A DNA stretch of 64,000 bases from Pictodentalium vernedei (GCA_031216915.1 CM062297.1:366247704-366311703), one strand, 5' to 3'. Positions 12,379-23,301 are shown, numbered from the stretch's first letter. Numbers and translations: made by a program. The notes: a model not told the origin generated them from the letters alone.

Positions 12379-12500
12379 AACCCTTTACCTAACACGAAAA
12401 GCAGACGACACTTGCAAACAAAATTCTTGAATAACTAATTTTTGTCATTTTTTGTCTCAAAAACATAGGTTATGACCCCTCTTTGGAACGAGCTCGTCGA
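12379..12500. repeat. half copy of the CCCTTTAC foldback family
   Basis: Starts AACCCTTTACCTAACACG and runs through TTTTTTGTCTCAAAAACAT and ACGAGCTCGTCGA, then leaves the family at the palindrome centre. The second arm is absent. Confidence 0.75.
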
Positions 12501-12811
12501 ATAACCATCCTAGCAACATGCAACCTGTGAGTCCGATTAGATTTGTATAGATCCATTTATATGTACTATACTTAGACATTATTTCGGCATATTTTTATTT
12601 GAACTGCAGAAAGTTTGTCTCAGTTTTTATTAGAGGAACCAGGGTCCAAAATGACAGAAGGTTTCCTTAGATTCCAAAAAGGGATATGTGGTTCACGGGT
12701 CTCTGTTATCGAATCACATTCAAGTGTGGCGGACTCCGCATGGGGTGTAATTCTAATGCCCAATGGAGGAATATGTTTCTGGTGTCTGTTAAAAAATTAA
12801 ACATTTTCAGG

Positions 12812-13190
12812 GCTCAAACACAGTTATAAGAAGGGTTTGACGGATTAGCCAACAGTTTAGAAGCATATTGGAGTGACAGCTTAATTCTGCGCTTCTCAAG
12901 AGAAGTTTCCTCTGCCTCAACGAGCATCGAATCTACTGGTGATGTTCTAAAAGCACCGAAGCTAATTCCAATACCACTATTATGAAATGCATCGGGTGAC
13001 TTACGGTACGACTTTCTCGCTGAACCATAAACCGCACAACTGTAATCTAACTCTGATATAACAAGTGATCTATACAGATGGAGTAATGTTTTTTGGTCAA
13101 CACCTCAATCAGTGCTAACACCCAGCATGGGGAGGTTAAGTGCCCATTTACATCTACTTCTTAGGTGTTTTATATGAGAAGTGAAATTCA
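12812..13190 (-). pseudogene. non-LTR retrotransposon ORF2, C-terminal part
   Basis: Minus-strand reading in pieces gives LYRSLVISELDYSC, VYGSARKSYR and FGAFRTSPVDSMLVEAEE, words typical of the region after the reverse transcriptase domain in I/Jockey-like LINEs. It is the 3' part of the element whose RT box is at 13909-14166 and whose endonuclease is at 17266-17499. Confidence 0.7.
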
Positions 13191-13200
13191 AATTATTATG

Positions 13201-13908
13201 CGTTAGACGGTAGATTATCGAAGAAATTGCGGAGATAGAAATCGTATCCCCCACTGTGAAGATATAGAAGTTTTCATTTCACGATAGCGATCAAAATGGC
13301 GGCTTTCAAAGAATCACTTCAAGGTGAATACGAGTCAAATTATCACTGAAAATGATCTATTTGGACTAAAAACGTATAATGAAAAATAAATCTAGTGTTT
13401 TTGAGTGGATATCGATCATTTCCAGCAATAATTCAACACGTATTCACCTTGAATTGATGCATGAAACCCGCTAGTCCAAACATGGCCCGAAAGTCCGTAA
13501 TATAAGTTTTTGGTTTGGTACGTCCTTTCAAAGGACGTACCAAACCAAAAACTTATATTACGGACTTTCAGGTCATGTTTGGACTAGAAATACTCCAGCT
13601 GAATCAGATTGCAAGACGCTATCTGTTCCGAGTATCAATCGAATCACTTCCGCGTTTTAATGAACCAATGCGCTGTTTACTTTCATGCATCAATTCAAGG
13701 TTGAAACGAGTGGAATTATGATCATCAGATTCTTATAAAAAGCGTATAATAAAAAGAAATTCTAGCGTTTTGAGTGAATACCGAAAATTACCTCACTTGT
13801 GACCGAGACAAATGGTTATTTTCGCTCGTGCAAGCTCTCGCGAAAAATAATTTTCTCGGGCACTCATAAGATAATTTTCGGAATCCACTCAAAAACACTA
13901 AATATCCT
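13201..13908. repeat. large foldback repeat A, copy 1
   Basis: About 700 bp with a palindromic core near 13510-13560 (GGTTTGGTACGTCCTTT and its complement) and a second hairpin near 13765-13900 (CGAGAAA..TTTCTCG region). A very similar copy lies at 40541-41250. It sits inside the minus-strand LINE, between its RT box and its C-terminal part. Confidence 0.75.
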
Positions 13909-14170
13909 CTATGTATTGTCAAACAATAAACCTAAGAATTTCATTACTTTAACAACCTTAATGGAACTGCTATCTATTTCCAATTCCGGATCAATATGGT
14001 GCTTCGGGAACTTGCCGAAATGAAAACAATTCGTTTTCGTCTTCGAAAACTTGAAACCGTTTTCTGTGGCCCTATTCTGAATTCTTTTTAAATGCAATTT
14101 AATTTTGCGCCCAATGCCATTCGTGTTTTTACTGCTATAGCAAATTAAAAAGTCATCGACATACAAATGA
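13909..14170 (-). pseudogene. non-LTR retrotransposon reverse transcriptase, YVDD box
   Basis: Minus-strand frame of 85 codons beginning MYVDDFLICYSSKN, the catalytic Y-x-D-D box of reverse transcriptase, then ENGFKFSKTKTNCFHF and VMKFLGLLFDN, as in I/Jockey-type LINEs. Upstream the RT palm is interrupted by foldback and SINE insertions (14.2-16.6 kb); downstream by foldback A. Inactive fragment. Confidence 0.85.
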
Positions 14171-14215
14171 CGAATCTACCATATTCTCAATTGCGTCAAT
14201 AATGTCATTGCTTTT

Positions 14216-14460
14216 AACCCTTTACCCAACGTAACGGCCAAAACCGGCCAGCGCTATTCTCAAAAATCTCCAATTAATTTTCAAAATATTTTCATTTTTT
14301 GTCTCAAAAACATAGGTTATGACCCCTCGTTGGAACGAGCTCGTCGAGCTCGTTCCAACGAGGGGTCATAACCTATGTTTTTGAGACAAAAAATGAAAAA
14401 AATTAGTTATTCAAGAATTTTGTTTGCAAGTGTCGTCTGCTTTTCATGTTAGGTAAAGGG
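14216..14460. repeat. CCCTTTAC foldback (MITE-like), complete copy
   Basis: Ends CCCTTTACCCAACG and GTTAGGTAAAGGG; inner arms of about 60 bp pair perfectly around ACGAGCTCGTCGAGCTCGT at about 14335-14353. About 245 bp, non-coding, almost identical to the copies at 49622 and 55751 (the latter reversed). Confidence 0.9.
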
Positions 14461-14561
14461 TATTCTCAATTGCGTCAATGATGTCATTGCTTTTAACAGA
14501 GAACAGGATAACAGATAGAATACATCTCCGAGTAACATCCAATTCTTGCTCGTGTCGATCA

Positions 14562-14935
14562 GATTTATTTACTTAGGTTTGACGAAACTTTAACAGCCAA
14601 GGTCATATCGTGTTGGTGACAGTTTTACGGGTGGAGGAAGCCGGAGTACCCGGAGAGAACCACCTAGCAACGACGAGCAGCTGTCAGCTCCCCAGCATCG
14701 TAATTCCGTACTGCAGCACAGACAGGGTTAGACTGGTTGAAGATATGCGCACGATAGACGTGCGGTACTCCTTAGTACACGGCGTCATCGTGCCCCCACG
14801 CGGACAATCGGTGTTAAGTGCTTTGCCCAAGGACATAACGCGGTAGTCAGAATCGATCGCTCAGACGGTCACCCATCTAAGAACTAACCGGACGAGACGT
14901 TGCTTAACTTCGGTGATCGGACGAGAACCCGTGGA
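14562..14935 (-). mobile_element. SINE with 5S rRNA-derived head, minus strand
   Basis: The body and TAAATAAAT tail match the SINE at 19171-19546, but in place of the tRNA-like head the segment 14857-14933 reads, on the minus strand, as the internal part of 5S rRNA: TCCGATCACCGAAGTTAAGC, GGTTAGTTCTTAGATGGGTG and ACCGTCTGAG, which cover the A-box, intermediate element and C-box of the 5S promoter. The first ~35 bases of 5S are missing or diverged. Confidence 0.8.
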
Positions 14936-16027
14936 TCAGATAATGTGGGCCCAAGACGAACTTGGAATTGGCGATCTTTTATTATCGATAAAAGAAGGCA
15001 TACTCCCCTTCAATTCCATGTTAAAAAAGATCTTTTAAAATCCCATACTTCCACGTTGTATCATATGCTTTCTACAGATCAAAGAAGATGAGATGGCGAC
15101 CACATGTTTCTTTTCTGGCAAAGGCATTTCTGTTGAACGTTTCAAGTTTAACCAAATGAGCCATATTACTTCTCTGGCTTCTGAAACCACACTGAACATT
15201 CGCAAGGAGATTGTTCGATTCCAGAATTCATACAAGTTGATCCTTTCCATTGTTCTCCACAGACAACGTGTTAACTCTTTACCTTTGTTCGAAAATGTCC
15301 AAACGTTTATCCGCGATTCAAACCATATTTAAATTATATAAATATATAATTTTCGATACTTCTCTATGTGGTTAAAGAACACTAAACTAGTCCAGCTCGC
15401 GAAGCTCGACAGGCCTAGGTGGGTGTGGTCCTGTTTCTGCAGTCATGGACGTTATCCAAACTTCGTCAGGGATAACTTGTGTTCTACTACTTGCGCTCCT
15501 TCCGGACTTAAAAGGTGTCTAACCAGCTTCGATTTGTGCTGTTGCACTTTGCTCTCTGTCCGCTGACCTGTCCGAGCCGCAGTCTGAATAGAAGAAGCTC
15601 TGGATGTATGTGAGTGTGTAAATGTTTGGATCTGCGTGTGTGTGAAAGTGATTTTTGTGCGGGTCCAAGTGCGAGTCCGTGAGTGTGTGTATGCGCCCCT
15701 GAGCCAGCCCAACCCTTACAAAATTGATCTAGCCTAGTGGAAAGTTTTATACACCACTTATTTAATCAATGTATCTAAATCAACTAGAGATCTTTCCCCA
15801 TCGCTTTTGCCTTATCTTTCTGCTACATATTTGTTCGTTAGTGCCTTTGTTCTTTTCCTTTTCTCTTTTTAATCTGCAAAAAACATTATTTTTTTACATT
15901 ATCAACTGCTATCATAACATACTGAATTGTTAATGTAATGGAGAGGAGGCTTAGCTAAGTGTTGAGCACTTTTCCTCCAATCCTTTTGCTTTCTTGTTTG
16001 CAAATAAAATATGTTTAATCTGAAAAA
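14936..16027. other. non-coding stretch within the broken LINE
   Basis: No supportable gene. There is a GT-rich patch near 15605-15690. Short frames lack recognisable domains. The minus-strand LINE is disrupted here by later insertions. Confidence 0.4.
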
Positions 16028-16240
16028 AACCCTTTACCTAACGTAACGGCCAAAACCTGCCAGCGCTATTCTCAAAAATCGCCAATTAATTTTCATTATA
16101 TTTTCATTTTTTGTCTCAAAAACAAAAGTTATGACCCCTCTTTGGAATGGCTCTATGTTTTGGGGACAAAAAATGAAAAAAATGAGTTGTTCAAGAATTT
16201 GTTTGGATGTGTCGACGGCTTTTCATGTAGGTAAGGAGTT
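16028..16240. repeat. CCCTTTAC foldback, eroded copy
   Basis: Starts ACCCTTTACCTAACGTAACGG and ends with TTTTCATGTAGGTAAGGAG; most of the central palindrome has been lost near 16140-16155. Confidence 0.75.
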
Positions 16241-16323
16241 ATTTCAATAGGTGCGCAATTACTTGCATTGCAGTGGTCTTGGTTGCTTTTCCACGAGAAG
16301 GCGGAAACTGGCCAGTCGCCCAT

Positions 16324-16634
16324 ACAGTTAAAACTAGAAGTCCTGTCATGAATAGTGCGCTTATCTAGGCTTAATTGCGCGTTGGAATTGCGCGCAATTG
16401 CCATATCGAATGGCATCCAAAGCACGGCAGGTTCTCTTGGTTACTCAAACACATGCAATGTTTCTGCCAATGGACCTCCGGTTTACCCGGAGGTCCATTG
16501 GCTGAAACATTGCTTGTGCACAGGCCATATGTACAGAATTTGATAGCTTTACTTGGGCCATAACGCGTACATTAACGCGCATATCAACGTGCTATTTGTG
16601 CGCATTTCATGACAGGACTTCTAGTTTTAACTGT
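16324..16634. repeat. foldback repeat B, copy 1
   Basis: Terminal inverted repeats of about 28 bp (ACAGTTAAAACTAGAAGTCC and its complement) enclose a palindromic core near 16480-16490 (AATGGACCTCCGGTTTACC then CGGAGGTCCATT). A second copy lies at 45871-46186. Confidence 0.85.
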
Positions 16635-16659
16635 ATGTCATTGAAAATTGATAGAAAAG

Positions 16660-17230
16660 GTTCAAGTTAAGTTTGGGAAAGGTGTTTCAAAAGTTGATAG
16701 TGCATTTCGTCGGGCCCAGTTGTAGTATCGTTAGCATTATGTAAACAGTTATTTAACTCCTCCATGGAGAAAGGCTTATTGTAATCCTCTAAATTGTCAG
16801 ATGTAAATTTGGTCGATTGTTTTTCCTGTTACTTTTTAATTTTTAAGAATTCTGGATTACAATTTTCAGACGATGAAAATGTTGAAGCTAATTTGTTTTA
16901 TATTTCACTGTTTGAAGTAAGTAGTGTGTTGTACATTTGATTTTGTTTTTTTTACCTTCAATTTTGTTAATCATTTTCCACATTTTATTGATGGGTGTGT
17001 CTTGGTTAAGTTTAGAAACATAAGTTTCCCCAGGAATTTTCTTTTTTTGTTTTATAAGTCGCCAGGCCTTTGCTTGTCCAAATTATCTGTTCTTGGTGAC
17101 CTATTAAATTACAGTTCAGTTTTCTTGCGTTCCGTGATAGCCTGCTTGCAATCTGCATCAAACCATAGTTTGATGAAACGTTTTGGATTAGCCGAGGATT
17201 TGGAATGACAGTGCTTGCAATGTTAAGCAA
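16660..17230 (-). pseudogene. non-LTR retrotransposon, linker and N-terminal RT region
   Basis: Read on the minus strand in several frames: LLNIASTVIP, a W-F/D-D-C-like segment, then FSMEELNNCLHNANDTTTGP followed by DEMHYQLLKH. These match the segment between endonuclease and RT, including the TGPDxIHYQ box of I/Jockey-type elements. Frameshifts are frequent. It connects the endonuclease end (17266-17499) with the RT box at 13909-14166. Confidence 0.7.
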
Positions 17231-17265
17231 CTCTTCAGCAAGCTGTTCTGCTTTATCAGCACCGT

Positions 17266-17499
17266 CTACAAATTTCTCCTGTGTGAGTCGTTCAGTACAA
17301 TGTGACGAGAAAGTTCTTTTTTATTAAAGTTCCACTGGGGCACGCTCTCATCATCCACTGGAATCACACTTTCCCACACAACCGGAAAGAGTTCACTCTC
17401 ACACAAATCATCTTCAACCTTCCAAGAAAAATCACGGAAGTTTGACGGACATGCAATCGTAAGATCAAATGAAGTGTAAGAACCAAAAGCGGGATGCAA
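17266..17499 (-). pseudogene. non-LTR retrotransposon AP-endonuclease C-terminal end
   Basis: Minus-strand frame with TSFDLTIACPSNFRDFSWKV and DDLCESELFPVV, which matches the last part of LINE apurinic-type endonucleases: the S-x-x-D-L strand followed by the S-D-H box, here SELFP, so the catalytic Asp-His pair has been changed. The rest of the endonuclease upstream of 17500 was not recognised. Confidence 0.7.
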
Positions 17500-17634
17500 A
17501 AAGTGTCTAAACTAACATTGAACAAGCACATGTCATATTTTGAAATAAGCTTTTCTACTGTTTTGCCGTTGTGGTCTTCTTTGCTACAGGAGTCTCCCCA
17601 AGGAGGGCTATGTGTTTTAAACTTTATAAAATGA

Positions 17635-18272
17635 TTACCTATTCTACTACATATAAAAAGCCTATGACATAAATTTTACCTTTACACACCAACCGCGGTG
17701 AACACGCAAGCAATGGGATTTTAATAGTTAAGACTTACACCTACAGTGGAACTACATTCAAGTTGACCTTTGGTGACCTCGATCTGAACACAAACTTTGT
17801 TAAATTTATCGCTCGTCGCCTCGCGAAGAGTGAAATGAAAGCGTCAATAATTTATTACGTTTTAAATGAGTTTACCTCAGGAGATGCCAACAATTAACAA
17901 ACATGCGTTGTCTCGTGTTAATAAAGCATCCATACCTCGAAATAGTATGTTATTATGTTATTAAAATGAAAAAGGCTCCGTGATTTGCGCGATTCTTTTT
18001 CCATTTTGTTTCGGCGATAAAATTGACAGCGGATGTACCGCCCACCGGTGCTCATGTAAACAAAAACAGATTCGCACGTATGAACGTCTGCCGCTCGGCA
18101 AAATCGAGAAAAAATAATAGCGACTCCTAATAATCTGGCGATCATGGCAAAAATAAAATATACCCAAAGTAGCTTGGGGTACCAAATGTCCATAGGCTCG
18201 TAGTTAACACAACTTCACCACTCGTGGTGAACATTTGGTACACCAAGCTACTATGGGTATATTCTATATCTC
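17635..18272. repeat. foldback repeat C, copy 1
   Basis: About 640 bp, with a hairpin end at 18156-18265 (AATATACCCAAAGTAGCTTG and CAAGCTACTATGGGTATATT around CACCACTCGTGGTG). A copy in the opposite orientation lies at 41415-42010. Shared words include CCTATGACATAAATTTTA and GGCGATAAAATTGACAGC. Non-coding. Confidence 0.75.
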
Positions 18273-19170
18273 TCAACAAAATGTATGGATAGGAAGTTGG
18301 TGAACCAGTTGCTCAACTTCAGCTGATGGGTCTTAGTTGGTAAAATGTGAATAATGTAACCGTGCTGTGTAAAGTTAAGCATACCGCTACAGCCCGTAAA
18401 TTTGATTGCAAAGGAAAAGAACTGTGAATAATGTCGTTTCTGGTCAAGACAGACGTTCCACGGACATGCAGATCAGTCTGCCCAGGCATTATACGAACTT
18501 TTATGCTTAAAAGCTGGATGATCTTGAGTTTCAGGTTTCTTTAAAACAGTTTCCTGTAGCAAAAAGCAGCATGTTTATATATTTGGCTATCGCTGACAGG
18601 ATTTCAGACGTAGCACGTTGACGGATGCGTCATCGGCGTCATCCTGAAAACCCATATATTCAAATGCGCCAAACATACATATTTTGGTAACAGTGTTCTG
18701 TAACATTTTAGGTTTTCTGTCTGATTGTAACTTCTGTTTTTCTTATTTTATTATCTGACTCTGACTCACATTTTGTTCCGGTTTTGTTTTTGGTCTGGGT
18801 TTTAGTTTATTTTGTTCATATTTGTGTTCAGATTTGGGTTCTTCGTTTTTATCTTCATGCTTAGATTTTGGCTTATCTTCTTTTTCTCTTCTGTTTTCTT
18901 TATCTCTTGTGCAGTAGACTGGGGTTGTGCAGATTTTGGTTCTACGGAACTAACTGTAAATCATGGGTATACCAACTTTAGTAGAATGCCTTCGAGGCAA
19001 GTAAATTCCGTTGACATTCGATTGATGTTCTGGGCGTTTTATGTTTCAATATCATTGTATACGCGAAAGTGATAAAGTCATTCCAGGCATGGTTGTGTTT
19101 CTAGCTTCTTTGAAACTAATAATTTTTTTCACATTTTGTTTCTCTTGAATGAGCTTTTCTTTTTTTCCAT
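18273..19170. other. non-coding stretch
   Basis: Unique-looking, T-rich toward 18720-18900. The frame at 18812-19072 is rich in Phe because of this base bias and shows no domain. Confidence 0.4.
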
Positions 19171-19546
19171 ATTTATTTACTTATTTATTTACTGGTGTTT
19201 AAGGTCACATACTTATGCACAATGGCTAATCGTGACCGTGACAGTTTTACGGGTGGAGGAAGCCGGAGTACCCGGAGAGAACCACCGAGCATCGACGAGC
19301 AACTGTCAGCTCCTCAACATTCTAACTCTGTTCAAGCTCCGCTCAAGCAGGGTCACGGTAGTTGAAGACATGTGCACCATCGACACGCAGTACGCCTTAT
19401 TACACGGCGTCATCGTGCCCCCATGTATGCAACCGGGATAAAGTGCCTTGCCTAAGGACACAACGCGGGTCGTCCCGGTCGGGGATCGAACTCGGGACTT
19501 CTAGCATAGACGCCCAACAGTCTACCACTGAGGTACCGCGCTCCCT
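19171..19546 (-). mobile_element. SINE, tRNA-derived head, minus strand (full length)
   Basis: About 376 bp. On the minus strand it begins GGGAGCGCGGTACCTCAGTG (A-box region) with B-box-like GAGTTCGATCCC, continues TTGTGTCCTTAGGCAAGGCA, the GGGGGCACGATGACGCCGTG box and GTTCTCTCCGGGTACTCCGG, and ends in a TAAATAAATAAGTAAATA tail. This is the best reference copy of the family in the window. Confidence 0.85.
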
Positions 19547-19880
19547 TTTTTCCACACAGGACAATCTCTTGATGACGCTGTGTGATTGCCCTGACAGTAA
19601 CAACATTCTGAAGCATTTGTGCATGGGTCTTGATATTGTTGATCACATTTGAAACATATAGCTTGTCCCCTGCAATCGTTCTAACTCTGGCCATATTTTT
19701 TACACTTGAAACGCCTACGTGGGTTTGGGATATACAAGTCCAGTTTGGTGTTCATGTAACCTATTTTAATTATCGTGGCAGCTGTAATGACTCAAATGTA
19801 AAAAAATGTATGTATTTGTTTTGATTGTTGTATCGTCTTTTTAATTTCAGTTCCTTTGATTGCCGTTACTTCATATGGTT
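19547..19880. other. non-coding stretch
   Basis: No supportable gene. A minus-strand frame at 19452-19694 mostly overlaps the SINE. Confidence 0.4.
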
Positions 19881-20122
19881 TTAACCCTTTACCTAATATG
19901 AAAAGCAACCGACACTTGCAAACAAAATTCTTGAATAACTAATTTTTTTAATTTTTTGTCTCAAAAACATAGGTTATGACCCCTCATTAGAACGAGCTCG
20001 AAAAGGGGGTCATAACCTATGTTTAAAGAGGGGTCATGTTTTTGAGACAAAAATGAAAATTAATTGGCAATTTTTGAGAATAGCGCTGGCCGGTTTTGGC
20101 CGTTATGTTGGATAAAGGGTTA
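19881..20122. repeat. CCCTTTAC foldback, complete but diverged copy
   Basis: Starts TTAACCCTTTACCTAATATG and ends GGATAAAGGGTTAA; the central palindrome is partly lost near 19995-20040. Orientation as at 55751. Confidence 0.8.
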
Positions 20123-20639
20123 ATTCATTCGAAATTTGTAATTCATCTATACCTGTCATTTCTTTTGTTCGAACGACGTCCTTAAATAAAATTTAGAGTT
20201 TTATGAGGAAAAGCATCTATCTAGATGTCAACAAGTTTATCAATTTTCAATAGATGTTTGTTTGGATTTCCCTTTTAAATTCTATCAATAATGCACCCGA
20301 TTATAATTTTTAATATCTTAGGCGGCAGGGCTAAACCTTTTATTATTGCCTTCATCAAGACAAATGGATCGATGATCGTTACAGGCTTGCCTTCATCTGC
20401 TGAATACATATCCCTGATTTTGTTTTTTGTGGTGATTGGGTCATATTTTGATATAAAAAGATTCTTCTGTCCGTGACTCCCGCCTTTACTCTGAGCCCAG
20501 TGTGGGGGTTAATGTCGCGGATAACCAGTGAACGGCACCAGAAGAGAGAGTACATAAAGCAGTATACTCGACCAGGAGGCTGCATATGCATAACGCTGAC
20601 CGACTGACCCGTAAAAAAATCGCATTTTATGACCCCGTA
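20123..20639. other. non-coding stretch
   Basis: No supportable gene; AT-rich unique-looking DNA. Confidence 0.4.
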
Positions 20640-21232
20640 ATGCATTCACAACATTCATAATGTATTGTTGCACCAAAAAAAAAAAAAAAAATTTGAAAGT
20701 GGGTCAGTCTCGTATCTCAACTATGGTCTGATTTGTGGACATGGGACCAATACCAAATGAATATAAGCTCAATTGAGTTTCAAAGTATGGGTCAAGGTCA
20801 TTGAGGTCACCCAAGTATCATTGAGTACATTTTTCTGAATTGCTGATAATCGTATTTACGCCCCCTAATGCATTCCTGAATTTCATACATGCATTTCTAC
20901 ACTCAAGTGGGTGGAGTCAAAATTTCGAAAGTGGGTCAAGCCCATATCTCAAGCATCGTATGACATGTGGAACTGGGGGCCTACCCAAAATGACCCGAAA
21001 TGCGCTGGCGGCCCACAATATGGGTAATATAAGTGGAGGAGAGGGCACTGGGATCAACCAGTGGTCACTGGGTGCATATATGCTGGACAATTGCATTCTC
21101 ACCATCCGAATGCATGCCTTTCATCAAAAATTTTGAAAGATGGTCATGCTGATATTTCAATCATGGTACGACATTATCAACTTGAAACTTTTGAAAATTA
21201 AGTTGAAACTCCCTGGATGTTCAAAATATGTG
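20640..21232. repeat. diverged ~232-bp host tandem repeat, left of the Polinton
   Basis: Two to three units with words such as AATGCATTC.TGAATTTCA, GTGGG.GGAGTC, AAAGTGGGTCA, ATATCTCAA and a T-C-A-A-A-ATATG end, the same order as in the array at 42.5-44.3 kb. The Polinton interrupts the last unit after TTCAAAATATGTG. Confidence 0.65.
21227..21232. repeat. target-site duplication, left copy
   Basis: TATGTG directly before the terminal AG of the element; repeated directly after the terminal CT at 36508-36513. Six bases is the length made by Polinton integrases. Confidence 0.9.
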
Positions 21233-21962
21233 AGTAGGTATAAAAGGCGGATTCCCGACCACTTGTACATGTACACGTACATGTACACGTACATGTACGT
21301 GTACCGCCATAGGGATTCAGTGTTAAATCGTGTACAGAGTGCAAAAAATGTCGTTTTTTCATGGTGGTCCAGAATCCGCCATTGGTTTTAAGGCTCACAG
21401 ATCGTACTTTTAACATTCAAATACCCGTTGGCGAACGCGTACATTCGACACGTCGCTCAAAAGTGAAAAAAATGTACGAAATTTTAAGAAAATATAATTT
21501 AAATTTTTTTCTCTACGTTCCCATCGCGGATCAGACCTTCGATCTATCGTTGGTGAACGCGAGCAAAAAAAGTTTTGCGGCTTCCAGACCAGCATCAAAA
21601 AGTGGTTTGCGGATTCTGACCCACCTACGTTCACCAACGAATGTTCGAACGGTTAAAGTGCGATCCGATCGGGGAAACCCATTTGCGGATTCTAGACCAG
21701 GGAAAATCGACCTCAAAACGTTTTTTCGATGTTCGCCAGCGGTGAAAAGTGGTGTAAAGTGTAGTTACTCATCTAGGATTTTTGTTTTAAGACCGATTTG
21801 GGCCTCCGGTAAATGGAAAAAAGGAGGTTTGTGGGTTCTAGACCACCACGTTCGCGATCGCGTTTCGGACTGTATAGGGTGCGATTTGATCGGTGAAAAC
21901 GATTTGCCGATTCATCTCTTGAGTTTTGTGAGATGAATCGTGATAGAATCGGTTTTGAGGAG
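21233..21962. repeat. Polinton left terminal inverted repeat
   Basis: About 730 bp, reverse complement of 35778-36507 with a scatter of single mismatches (for example near 21368 and 21426). It contains an alternating GTACATGTACAC array at about 21265-21304. Identity ends at GGTTTTGAGGAG. Open frames here are not genes: they appear in both repeats in mirrored form. Confidence 0.95.
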
Positions 21963-22069
21963 AGGAAATGAAAAAGTGATTGATATATATAGGAGAGAAA
22001 AAATATAAATAAATAGTTATTTAAAAAATAAAATATTAAATCGAATAGATAATAAAAAATACGTAAATC
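21963..22069. promoter_or_regulatory. AT-rich leader with TATA-like motif
   Basis: TGATATATATAGG at 21979-21991 and ATATAAATAAATAG near 22002 lie between the inverted repeat and the first gene. Similar TATA-rich tracts precede several other genes of the element. A promoter role is inferred. Confidence 0.35.
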
Positions 22070-22445
22070 ATGGACGCTTCCCAGACTATTAGAGCAAGGT
22101 TTCTTTTAAAAATGCTGATGAGAGCCTACGCATTCTGCGTGAACGAACAACTAGGTCGTCTCTTGTTAGAACGATGCGTCGGATGTCGGGATCATCTAGA
22201 CTTCGATCATGAGAATCATTCGTGCCTGACGATGGAAAGGGAAGATATGGTCGTGAAGTATTAAAGAACCGGCGTTCGAACGCGTTCGATTCGACGAAGT
22301 GATCACGTTTTGGAAGAGATTACTCTTCTGTAAGGATCGAGACAAGCCCACAGTTTCGGAAGAACTGAAATTGGCGCGTAGAAGTCTCACTTTAGAAGAC
22401 AAGGGATGCATCATGAAATTATTGTTGAATGAAGCATACGTCTAA
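22070..22445 (+). pseudogene. small Cys/His protein of the Polinton, frameshifted
   Basis: ATG at 22070 opens a frame ending at 22264; a second frame without its own start continues to TAA at 22443-22445, so one frameshift near 22255-22265 splits a protein of about 123 residues. The N-terminal part has a run CVGC then HLDFDHENHSC, a C-x2-C...H-x-C pattern that could bind zinc. The C-terminal part ends KLLLNEAYV and is helical and basic. Similar short Cys/His proteins occur next to the inverted repeat in other Polintons as I recall; function unknown. First gene of the rightward cluster. Confidence 0.6.
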
Positions 22446-22542
22446 GTTTTCTCGTTGATATAAATAAGGGAGAATAGAAAACAAAAATAAATACACACAT
22501 AAATTTTTTATCTAATATTAGAAAGAAAGAAAAAACACAAAA

Positions 22543-23205
22543 ATGAGAACCAGAAAGCAATTGTATCCGACGTTAGTGGATGACGAGGATGAGAATCCGA
22601 ACGGCGTTTTGCCAATGGCACCGTCGCTAGAAGAAAAAGAAAGAGAAGAGAGGGATCGCATCGATCAAATCAGTAGAATCCAATCGTATCTAACTCAAGA
22701 GAGAGATGCTCGTCATTCTCTCAAGAAGAAGTATTCGCGTTTCCTGAAATTCGTCAACGCGATCGACACGACACTCATCACGATTTCCATGGGTTTACAC
22801 GCAGCCGGCATCGGATTGTTGTCGACTGCGGTCGGTATTCCGATCGTGTTAACCATAGAAGGAGTGGCTCTCGCCGCTGGATTGTTTAGCACGCTCGGAA
22901 ACTTTTTGAGTAGGAAATTATATCTGAAGGCGAGGAAACATGACAAGATTGGCGTCTTGGCCGACTCCAAGATCGACATGATATCCGAAATGATCTCGAT
23001 GGCGTTGAAAGATGGTAGGTTATCGGACGGAGAATACTTCACGATATTGGGTGAGAAAACGAAATACGAAGCCATGAAAGAAGCCGTGAGAATCAAGACT
23101 CGTCAGATCATCAAGGAAGAGATGAAGGATTCTCTCGTGGAAAAGGGGAGGAAAGAGGCCAGGGAGGAATTCAGTAGGATGATAGAACTCAAAAGCAGGG
23201 ATTGA
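22543..23205 (+). CDS. Polinton-associated 220-aa protein with hydrophobic hairpin
   Basis: Intact frame from ATG at 22543. Residues 1-40 are acidic and proline-containing, residues ~45-68 form a charged coiled-coil-like helix, and residues ~70-121 are two long hydrophobic segments separated by a short turn (LITISMGLHAAGIGLLSTAV and VLTIEGVALAAGLFSTLGNF). The C-terminal part is charged and helical with LSDGEYFTILGEKTKYEAM, a conserved-looking segment seen in proteins of this type in other Polintons (from memory). A membrane-inserting or virion membrane role is possible but unproven. TATA-like GATATAAATAAGG lies at 22459. One of the few genes here without a break. Confidence 0.75.
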   Translation: MRTRKQLYPTLVDDEDENPNGVLPMAPSLEEKEREERDRIDQISRIQSYLTQERDARHSLKKKYSRFLKFVNAIDTTLITISMGLHAAGIGLLSTAVGIPIVLTIEGVALAAGLFSTLGNFLSRKLYLKARKHDKIGVLADSKIDMISEMISMALKDGRLSDGEYFTILGEKTKYEAMKEAVRIKTRQIIKEEMKDSLVEKGRKEAREEFSRMIELKSRD

Positions 23206-23301
23206 AAAAAAATATATATAATAAGAACAGAATTTTTAAAAAAGAAATATTAAATTTATATATAAAATAAAAACGAAATTTATTTAAATAACTCTCAAAA
23301 A

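Noticed and set aside
14857-14933. 5S rRNA gene
   Set aside because: Only the internal part is present, and it is fused to a SINE body; no full 120-base gene or terminator.
18812-19072. Phe-rich membrane protein
   Set aside because: Reflects a T-rich patch; no conserved pattern.
21361-21936. 191-codon frame in the left Polinton inverted repeat
   Set aside because: Lies wholly inside the terminal inverted repeat and is shortened in the right copy (35924-36190); no motif.
22713-23096. 127-codon minus-strand frame
   Set aside because: Shadow of the intact 220-aa Polinton gene on the plus strand.
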